From Diphasiastrum complanatum (Eukaryota > Streptophyta > Lycopodiopsida > Lycopodiales > Lycopodiaceae): a stretch of DNA of 64,000 nt. Below, piece by piece: positions 56,444 to 64,000 of this stretch. Each line of letters begins with the position of its first letter. Position 1 is the first letter of the stretch. The notes under the pieces are model-generated. The model was not told the DNA's origin, did no database searches, and was given only the letters and a program-made list of their open reading frames with translations. The stretch covers positions 40,900,028 to 40,964,027 of the forward strand of contig CM055097.1 in NCBI GenBank assembly GCA_029204225.1. The letters are read 5' to 3'. The position numbers and the translations under genes were made by a program.

Positions 56444-58513
56444 TTCATCCATCATGCACTTACGTAAAAGCCAACTCAGAAACGTAACAAGCTTAACCTT
56501 TCAGACTTAAGAAAACTGGAATCCCAACCAACCCGAAAGCCAACTCAGAATCCGTCCCCAAAAGGTAACCAAAGGCAAAGACAAGCCACACATGAAACCC
56601 AAGGCATAGTGTTCGCCAAACTGACCAATTGGCATAGCGGCAAGCCACACGTCGATGACGAGGACTCCTAGGCGCCGGCGACGCAAAAAGGTTGTAGTAA
56701 GGGTCCTTCCACTTGGACTAGTCCCGGAGGCGAAACTGAAATGGTAATCATCCCCAAGGATCAACTTTATTAGATTTGGAAGAGGTTACATTCATACATA
56801 GACTGACCGGTCTCGGGGCCACCAACACGTGCTGGGCATTGTGCCTGGCTCGTGCTGGTAGAGGGAGCTGAGGCCTGGCGACTGGATTCCTAGCGCTGGT
56901 TGAGCTGCCCAAGTTTCTGTCTGCCGGACTCCCCCTATAGTTTAGCTGTGATTCGGCGCACCCCCTCTGTTTTGAAACATAGTGCTTTCTGGTAAAGCAC
57001 GTTTTTTAGGACTTAGTTTTTATTTTGCTGATTAAGCCTGGCAAGCCTGGCAGAATCAATCTGGCTCCCAGACATGGGTCCCGGGAACCGTCCCGGCGGC
57101 AGAATCAACTTGCTTCCTGACTAGGCCATGACTTGTGACTACTTGACTGGCTCACCATAGGTCGGAGGCTCAGTCCTTGACGTTCTAACTTGCTCTGGGA
57201 CCTTAGGGAGCGTCACCCCTTAGAGTCTTACAGGGCACACTGGGTGCACCTGAGTCAGCTTTACAACATCGCTTTAGGCCCGTACCGGTGCACACTACTC
57301 ACACTGTCTTGCCTTGGTGGTGTGCGCTGAACACGCCCCTGACTATGGTGTTTGATCTCCAGTGTCCTTTAGGGTTCGGCTCAGAGGGCTACAGGCTCGT
57401 AACAGGCAGTTTACAAAAAGTGCTTGGGTTATGCCTCTTTCTCTAATTCTAATGTCAAGGGCTTGGTTTGTCCTTAAACCCTCCTTGGACATTGGGTTGT
57501 AAAGTGGTGGTCTTTGTCTTGTTAGAATTACTAGCTACATTCTTGCCTAGGATTCGTCTTCTCTTTATGTTGTTTTAATTTGGTGTTAGGGCTTGGATCT
57601 TTTGAAGTTTTCAGCCATCAAAACCTTTCTATGGAGTTCCACATTTTCCTTTTTCAATGTGGTTGTTCCGATTTGAAGAGTCACGATCTTTCTCTTCCTC
57701 TTCTCATCTTTGGTATGAAAGTCTTGGATTCGTTTGTGGGTTGGCTCACACATCTCATTTGGTTTCTATAACAGTAGGCTAGGTTGGTTTTGGGGAGTAG
57801 ATCTGCCCTTCTTCTTTGGCCATATTAATGGGATGTTAGAGAAAGACATTTTCTAGGCTATGTGAATAAGTTTTCCAATTGCCCAAGAGAATCCGGATTC
57901 TTTTGAAACTCAGTTAGCAACTTATGCTTGGGTACTGATGAGACATAAGCAATGCTGTTTGGCTAAGATTTTTTGTTTATTGAATTTTATCTTTGTTTTG
58001 ACTTAGATCCTTTGACTTTTTGAGTTACTCGTACAAGAGATTGTGGATAGTTTCAGACTATAATTGTCAGTTTTCTTTAACTTTGATCTCATGAGTTAGG
58101 TAATACTTTACCCAGTGTTTCGCATGAAGGGGATGTTACTAGCTTGCTGAGAGGGAAGCCCAGATGGGAAAATTGATAGCTTAGTGTACTTTCCAAACCT
58201 GAGTTTGTACTCTAGAGCAGAGATAAACAATTGAAAGATAATTTTATCTTTGAGTACTTGTTTGATATTTAAAGTCAGACTAAGGATAATGATTTTCTAT
58301 GTAAGTATTGAAAGGTAATAAATGGATCCCGATTTTCTTTCCTATTTTAAGGACAGAACCAATTCAAGGGGAAGAATGTTACGTCCACGTCCTGTATATA
58401 GGATTCAACATAATCCTAGACTTGGATACATGGTACTCTAGTACTCAAGATCATTGGTTACGCTTTGTTATTCCGAACTAGGCCAGAAATGTAATTAATA
58501 ACCTTGTGAGGAC
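56444..58513. other. Unassigned retroelement-like region ending in a PPT and LTR start
   Basis: GC-richer non-coding sequence (56444-57420), then AT-rich sequence. AAGCCAACTCAGAA occurs twice (56468, 56536). At 58366-58376 AAGGGGAAGAA precedes TGTTACGTCCACGTCC (58377), the look of a plus-strand gypsy PPT and 3' LTR start. The LTR is then lost in the copia fragment at 58514. Confidence 0.45.
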
Positions 58514-58963
58514 CTAGTCACACATATTATGACGTGTGGAGCTATTGCATGTGTAAGGACGACTATTGGCATGGTTTAAAGTATCAATAGTAATGACTTG
58601 CATGGCACATGCACAGGTAAAGCAAGGGCTATTTCCTCTAGGAGAAACTTGCCCTACTCCCATTCTTGTTGTGAGATTCATTGCCAGGTTCTTCTCTCTA
58701 TACTTCTTGATCCTCTGGCAGGGCCAAATCTGGAAATTGACATGAGTGGGCGCAACATCATATGAGGTCTTTTCATCAAAATGAACATCACGACTCACTA
58801 TAATTTTATTAATATCCATATTGAACAACCTATAGCCCTTGCTTTCACTACTATTTAACTCCTTTATCATCAAGCTTATCCGTTGCATTGTACTGAATTG
58901 CTGGTAGATGGCATTGTAGTAGCTAGTTGCTAGAAGAAGTAGAGCTTTGAAAAGAATGCTCAA
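58514..58963 (-). pseudogene. Copia integrase-RT linker fragment
   Basis: The minus strand encodes SKGYRLFNMDINKIIVSRDV HFDE, the (K)GYRLxxxxxxKxxxSRDVxFDE signature of the copia integrase C-terminus. The rest of the frame is decayed. No LTRs were identified. Confidence 0.75.
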
Positions 58964-59805
58964 TAAAAGATTGATACTTTGTGAGGACGGATGATTTAAT
59001 TGCTAAAAAAGTGTATATCCTTGATGGAATGTCCTAATGACCACATCTCGAAGGAATGAAGAAAATTTGTAAGTTTTTAAAACCACTTTTGTGCTTGTTT
59101 GTGAATGTGCAACAATAAATTTTAAAAAATGATAAGCGCTTGAAAACCAAATAGATGGAATATCAAATTTTCTCACTACTAGTCTATGGATCTTGGATTG
59201 ATGAGTGTAAAGAAGCTTATTGTAGGAAGACGTATGATCAAAGGCTTAAAAAAATGATGTGAAAAAGTGCCAAAGTGACAACACTACTAGATGCTAGCAA
59301 GATAACCTTAAAAAGTGTAATATAACATCTTTATTTCCAGACTATAACGTGCAGTATGAACATCTGCTATAGGAAACACCGTGATCCAATTTTTCAAGAA
59401 AGGACCTATGAATGGCTCATAATTTTGATATTGAGTAAAAGGTGGGTAAGACCTTTTGTAGACACTATTGCATTAATTGCTCTAAATCACCATGAACTTG
59501 TGAAGCAACAAAGAATTTGATCAGCACCTAATTAGAGACTTGCTATAGATTATGAAATAAACAGTTGTATGCCATTGACAAAGCTTTCAACTGCTATGAA
59601 CTTGTCCAACTACAAAATATATGCAGATCCACTAAGAATCTGATGAGAATCTTTTAGAGCAAAAAATGGAATGTTTGTAGTTTGGCTAAAGGTTTACTTT
59701 GCTATAACTTCCTTTCTAGTAGTGCTTCCAAATAAAGTCTGATAGAGGTGCCATCTATTTCTATATGTGCACCTTGATCCAACGCTTCCCATAATGTAGT
59801 TTTAT
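58964..59805. other. AT-rich stretch, nothing recognised
   Basis: No reading frame, terminal repeat or structured motif could be supported. Confidence 0.4.
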
Positions 59806-60112
59806 TTTACTTGTCTTCCAAAAATCAAAAGAGAACTTTGACCAAAGTTCGATATTTGGGGTTAAACTAGGGTCTCAGAAAAACTGTTTTGACAATATTA
59901 TGCAGTTCATTTTACTTGTCTTCCAAAAATTGAAAGAGAACTTTGACCAAGGTTGGATATTTGGGGTTAAACTAGGGTCTCAGAAAAACTGTTTTGACAA
60001 TATTATGCAATTTATTTTACTTGTCTTCCAAAAATCGAAAGAGAACTTTGACCAAAGTTGGATATTTGGGGTTAAACTACGGTCTCAAAAAAACTCTTAT
60101 GACAATATTATG
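59806..60112. repeat. 105-bp tandem repeat, three copies
   Basis: TTTACTTGTCTTCCAAAAAT begins at 59806, 59911 and 60016, exactly 105 bp apart. Copies differ by a few substitutions. As 105 is 35 codons, one frame stays open across copies 2 and 3, but the peptide shows no known motif. Confidence 0.93.
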
Positions 60113-60936
60113 AAAATATGTCTTTCAAAACAATCAGGCATTAAATAAGAATGTAGCTAAGTGCAGATCAATTTCTGAAATATCTAGCCTCGAAAAGTGC
60201 TTAGATTCCTTAATATGAACTTGATCACATTTTTAGCATCACATTAAGCACAATAGATTAAAAAATATGAAGCAAATAGCATGTTACAACTAAGAGTATT
60301 GACAGAACATCAAATATAATGAACAATTGTATTACGAGGAAGAGCGACGAGTCTCTTACAAAGTATTAACTAATAATTGAAAGCATAAGCTATTGAATGT
60401 CCTAGCCTTCCAAAACTTTTAACATGATTTCAACCTTTCAATATCGATTCAACTTATTATGAACGATCTATAATTTTAGAATGGTTGTCTCCATTTTATT
60501 TAACATGCACAATTTAAATGTAACATGTGGGACTTAATTAGCTGTTTTGGCTTCTTTAAGTCATATGTATTTTGAACTAACCATATGTTTTGAAATTTGT
60601 GATGTACGGGTATGTCAAAATTAGAAATACTTAAAATACTCATGCAGATGTATGGACATATGAAAGTACAGTGGCAACATTGGCGTGGACTTTGTTTCTT
60701 ATCTGCTATGAAGTATAAATTTTTTTGGATACTTGTACTATCAATTATTTGCTCATACTCTTCTTTATGAAATTTCCATCAAATTTATTGCCAACAAATT
60801 TGTGCCAATGGTATTAGGCTATAGTGGTCCTTTTTCTAAGGTCGTTCATGTACTAGCATCGCTTTGGTTGCTGTGACTGGATAGAGCATGATGTTTATAA
60901 CTTATAAAAGGCTAACAAATGTCCTGCATTTTGTAG
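60113..60936. other. AT-rich sequence upstream of the 60964 exon
   Basis: No feature recognised; it may contain promoter, 5' UTR or first intron of the exon candidate at 60937. Confidence 0.35.
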
Positions 60937-61059
60937 CTTGAACAACAACGTTGAACCTCAAGCATGTCAACTTTTGGGACAGTGCGTATAGTAATTGGCA
61001 CGATTGCAGGTGGCATGTTAGGTTTCTATGTTATGCATAAAGTTGAACGACAATATCAG
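60937..61059 (+). CDS. Exon candidate: small single-pass membrane protein N-terminus
   Basis: A pyrimidine-rich CCTGCATTTTGTAG acceptor precedes a short 5' UTR and ATG 60964 (TCAAGCATGTC). The 32 codons read MSTFGTVRIVIGTIAGGMLG and FYVMHKVERQYQ: a hydrophobic helix with GxxxG-like glycines followed by a basic/polar segment, as in small mitochondrial or ER inner-membrane proteins. It ends at CAG|GTCCTC in phase 0. Without splicing the frame stops ten codons later. I found no clear second exon before 64000. Family not recognised; the peptide looks natural but the donor is weak. Confidence 0.45.
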
Positions 61060-61061
61060 GT

Positions 61062-62243
61062 CCTCATCTTATTATTGTTTTAGTCATAAGTAATGATATG
61101 TATTTTTTCTTTCTCGTGTACATCAAAGCTTTGCTTTTTTTGGGAATTTGTGCGATGCTAATTTTTCTAGTATTGTGGGTGACGCTAGCCATGGGCGTCA
61201 CTTGGAATCTAATTTAATACATAGTGTTCCTTGTTTAGTTGTTGAGAATTCAAAATTCTAGGATGATACATGTACTGTCAACATATTGAATTCCTCTTTC
61301 TTTTATGATCACTTCATTTTTCGAGATTTTACAAAAATTCTGAATAAGATGCTCTTTTAACTTTTGAAGATTTATTAAATACTTGTTTTTCTTAAAACAA
61401 TTGTTCTTGTAGCAAGTTTCCTCTTCAGGTTTTGGTTTCACTAAGATGGAAAAACTAAAATTTTAGCTCAAATTTGTACTTTGAAAAGTGTCACCTTAAG
61501 TAAGCTATACTAGAATAGTGTAAAGGCGAAGCAGAGATATATGGCATATGAAGTAAGTGGTTCATGGAAACAACTAATGATCACTTTGATGCATATATTC
61601 TTACTGGCCTTGCTAATTGTACAATGAAATGTGGAGCAAGAGATTCTCTTGGTGCATAGATCTGAAACCTTCTTGCTTCGACATTTATTCCAATGAATAC
61701 ATTCATAGAAAAATGTAAATTTATAGTTTCATATTGAGAACATGGCTGTGCTAGCTAAAATGCCACATGTTAAAACTCAAATCATGTTAAGTGCTTGGAA
61801 AAGGTAATCTTTCAAAGCCTTTATAGTTGAGGAAATCAAAAGCTTCTAGATAAATGAAAGTTGAGCAGGAAGATTAAGTACACCACAATAGGAAACCTTT
61901 TCTTTATTCCATATATAATATTATAGTTGCCCAAAAACACGTTTTTGGGCAAAAACGTTTGCAGAAACGTGGTTTTGAGTGTGTTGCCCAAAATCGTTGG
62001 AAAAAAACAGAAACAAATCTTTAAAAACTCATAGGGACTGATAGAATCCAACAGGGATTGATGGACCTACACTGGACCACACTGTAATCGAAACACTCGG
62101 CAACCTACATAAATGCAATACCCTTGATTAGAGCTTTAATCTGATACCCATATTTGCCACAAAAAAAAAAATGTTGGCCAAAATTAGAAACACGTTTCTG
62201 AATGCGTTTCTAGATTCTTAATGCAACTATGATATATGATATA

Positions 62244-62245
<2 letters not shown>
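61062..62245. other. AT-rich sequence, intron or intergenic
   Basis: If the exon at 60937-61059 is real, this would be intron. AAACACGTTTTTGGGCAAAA-type words (61935-62000, 62190) repeat loosely. No exon could be supported. Confidence 0.35.
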
Positions 62246-62277
<32 letters not shown>

Positions 62278-62420
62278 AAGCGGATGGCGGAAGCAGACGC
62301 GCGTCCGCGTCCACGTCCGCGTCCGGACGCCTCATGTCTGATATATATATATCTATATATATCATTGTTGCATCCGGAACACGTTCCGCGGGGTCACCGT
62401 TTGTTCCAGACCCCGGAACG
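62246..62420. repeat. Modular GTCCG / TA-repeat unit, copy 1
   Basis: A TA run (62246-62275), then a GC-rich module built of CGCGTCC/ACGTCC words ending in CCGGACG, then CATGTCTGATATATATAT (62333 on) and ATATATATCATTG, then a second GC-rich module of palindromic words (GGAACACGTTCC, CCCCGGAACG), followed by T11/A9 runs. The same order recurs at 63040-63300. Confidence 0.6.
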
Positions 62421-62614
62421 TTGTTTTGGAATGTTTTCACTTTTTTTTTTTATTAAAAAAAAACAAACAACCTTAATGGTTCCCTTCAATGCCATGGGCC
62501 ATCCCTGTGCTTGAATTGCAGTGGGTTCTTTAAACTTGGATATATTCTAGAAGAAAAATCATCAAAATGAGCAGAAACACCACGGGTGCTGTTAGTTGCT
62601 AGGTTTTGGGATAT

Positions 62615-62750
62615 TGCTTCCTGCATTTTCATTTCTCGCTACCTGCGGTATGCAATTACCTCATCTTCTTTCATTGCAGTGACAAGTGGATGTTCAACAT
62701 AGAAATCCTTCTTGAGTTCAGGAAGCTTGTCAAACTTCTGTTGAGGTAGG
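62615..62750 (-). pseudogene. DEAD-box RNA helicase exon relic (RH20/RH30-like N-terminal segment)
   Basis: The minus strand reads FDKLPELKKDFYVEHPLVTA and MKEDEVIAYRR then TAG, then RE. This matches the conserved stretch just before the Q motif in plant DBP2/RH20/RH30-type helicases (LxxFEKNFYVExPxVxAMxxxxVxxYRxxRxI). The TAG stands where CAG (Gln) would fit. No Q motif, Walker A or DEAD box follows in the window. Helicases of this class unwind RNA in the nucleus; this piece alone cannot. Confidence 0.7.
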
Positions 62751-63039
62751 ATTGTGTGTTGTCTACAGTTCTGCTTGATATGTCATTCTTATTGCTTGAT
62801 TCCCATTTATCACCCAATCCACTTTCAACACAATTCTCCACGTTCTCCTCTTCCACGACGACCCCACACAGCATCACTGCTTCGCCAGTACATTGATCAA
62901 CATTAATCAGTACACATTGAATAGGCGAATCACCCTAAACCTAGGTGTTATCAGGGATATGTAGGCTACTATATACTATCACATACATACATATTACATC
63001 ATTTTTTTTTATAGTTTTTTTTAGTGTTAAATAATGTTA

Positions 63040-63152
63040 AAAAAAAAAAAATGGGATGCGTCCGACCCCACGTCCGGGTCAAACGCGTCCGTGTCCGGAC
63101 GCCGGACGCGGATGCGAACGCGGACTGCCCACGTCCGGCCCGGACCTGCATG

Positions 63153-63214
<62 letters not shown>

Positions 63215-63305
63215 CATAGATCCAGCTGTACCAGGATCTGCGGATCCCGGTACCGCTGATCCACTGTGGTACCGCAGATCCTGACTGATCCGCGGTACCA
63301 CAATA
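63040..63305. repeat. Modular GTCCG / TA-repeat unit, copy 2
   Basis: A12 run, GC-rich module of GCGTCCG/ACGTCC/CCGGACG words, CATGTCTGATATATATAT, a TA run to 63206, ATATATCATAG, then a module of GGATC/GGTACC palindromic words (GATCTGCGGATCCCGGTACC, CTGATCCGCGGTACC). It shares its layout and the exact CATGTCTGATATATAT join with copy 1, but the right module uses different words. Confidence 0.6.
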
Positions 63306-63496
63306 TATATTATTTTTTAATATTTAATATTTTAATTTATTTATTTTTACCCTAATCCCCCCCCTCGCTTCATCTCTCTCCCTGCCCATCGCGCTGGTGT
63401 CCGCGCCCTCTGTGCTGTCCGCCCACTCCTTGCCATCATCCTGTCTTCGCGTTGCACTGATCGCTTCCGCCCCCGTTATTGCTATTTCGGCCTTTG

Positions 63497-64000
63497 ATGT
63501 GGATTTTCCAGCTTTCCGCCACCTATCACACTCACCATCATCTTTGCCTTTTTGCCCCAGTTCCTTCTATAGAAATGGTGCATTCCAACCTTGCCGATCT
63601 GTGGGGCGAGGTGGACATTGTCAGGCGGGTTCCCGACAAGTCCAACAAGTCCGGTGCAAAGATCGTGCGCTGTCGATATTGCCTGGTTGAGTTCAGTGCC
63701 ACCCTCACTCGCCTTAAAGGCCACCTACTCGGCGCACGTGCCAAAAATGGTGGCACACTGAATGCTGCCCCCTGTACCAGCATGTCTGTTCCTGTCAGGC
63801 AGCGACTTCTGGACACCTACGGGCCACGTCTTGTGGCGGGGGAGAACACCATTTCGGAGGGTGTTCTCCGGTTTTGCACCGCGCCTTACGTGGTTGACCC
63901 CGAGTTGTTGCCTGCTTGGCTGGCACGCACGAGGAGAGTGAGTGCATCCTCGTCCAGTCCCTTTGTCTCTCACCCCCCTCAGACAGTTCCGCTAGACGCA
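63497..64000 (+). CDS. BED-type zinc finger protein N-terminus (hAT transposase-like), partial
   Basis: The frame is open from at least ATG 63497 to the window edge; the ATG at 63575 (AGAAATGG, MVHSNLADLWGEVDIV) is the more likely start, giving 142 codons so far. Residues 31-62 read AKIVRCRYCLVEFSATLTRL, KGHLLGARAKNG..APC: the BED finger pattern Cx2C..RLKxHLxG..C that binds DNA in hAT transposases and their domesticated relatives. A Ser/Pro-rich linker follows (SASSSSPFV). The DUF659/dimerisation domains expected next would lie beyond 64000. The region is much more GC-rich than the rest of the window, so it may be a young element or a domesticated gene. Confidence 0.65.
   Translation, partial: MWIFQLSATYHTHHHLCLFAPVPSIEMVHSNLADLWGEVDIVRRVPDKSNKSGAKIVRCRYCLVEFSATLTRLKGHLLGARAKNGGTLNAAPCTSMSVPVRQRLLDTYGPRLVAGENTISEGVLRFCTAPYVVDPELLPAWLARTRRVSASSSSPFVSHPPQTVPLDA

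Noticed and set aside
63999-64000. Minus-strand ORFs of 80-92 codons across 63482-63973
   Set aside because: GC-rich shadow frames opposite the BED-finger frame; no domain is visible in them.

Overview
This window looks like nuclear DNA of a repeat-rich land plant. It is AT-rich and gene-poor. It has long (CT)n/(GA)n and (TG)n(AG)n microsatellites, many Ty1/copia and Ty3/gypsy relics primed by initiator tRNA-Met or by tRNA-Asp, a plant UDP-glycosyltransferase relic, GT-AG exon candidates and telo-box promoters. A fern or another large-genome non-flowering plant is my guess, but the sequence alone does not settle the species. I see no bacterial operon, CRISPR array, rRNA or convincing tRNA gene.

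Layout. 1-463 is a minus-strand gypsy LTR that enters from the left edge. 1.7-4.7 kb holds a likely host gene on the minus strand (low-complexity RG-rich protein with five 33-residue repeats, telo-box promoter). 6-20 kb is a mosaic of copia pieces, a tRNA-Asp-primed gypsy LTR, a copia relic with direct repeats, and an inverted-LTR copia arrangement. 19.6-21.6 kb is a broken UGT gene with a copia integrase fragment inside it. 22-36 kb is stacked retroelements: a copia derivative without reverse transcriptase, a coiled-coil ORF relic, gypsy RT/RNase H, a full-order copia relic and a gypsy gag/protease piece. 36.6-39.9 kb is a complete but internally deleted copia (both LTRs, PBS, PPT, 5-bp target duplication GAAGG) nested in an older copia. 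41.9-42.2 kb has two well-formed exons of an unidentified host gene. 44.7-47.5 kb is a 5'-truncated LINE. 47.5-53.5 kb is a head-to-head gypsy pair with a 1,011-bp inverted repeat, next to a second gypsy family (53.5-56.4 kb). The right end has a one-exon membrane-protein candidate (60.96 kb), a DEAD-box helicase relic (62.7 kb), two modular GC-rich/TA-repeat units, and the start of a BED-zinc-finger (hAT-type) reading frame that runs off the edge.

Function. Almost everything recognisable is retrotransposon replication machinery in decayed form: gag, protease, integrase, RT, RNase H, LTR promoters, PBS and PPT. Many stops sit where CAG or TGG is expected, which fits deamination of methylated cytosine in silenced DNA. 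The best under-described items are two short repeat families (a hairpin plus poly-C family at 21.8 and 41.2 kb; a GTCCG/TA-repeat modular family at 62.3 and 63.1 kb), a copia lineage in which RT/RNase H is replaced by another conserved segment, and the gypsy inverted repeat that could make double-stranded RNA. Exon boundaries and family assignments were read by eye; no search was run.
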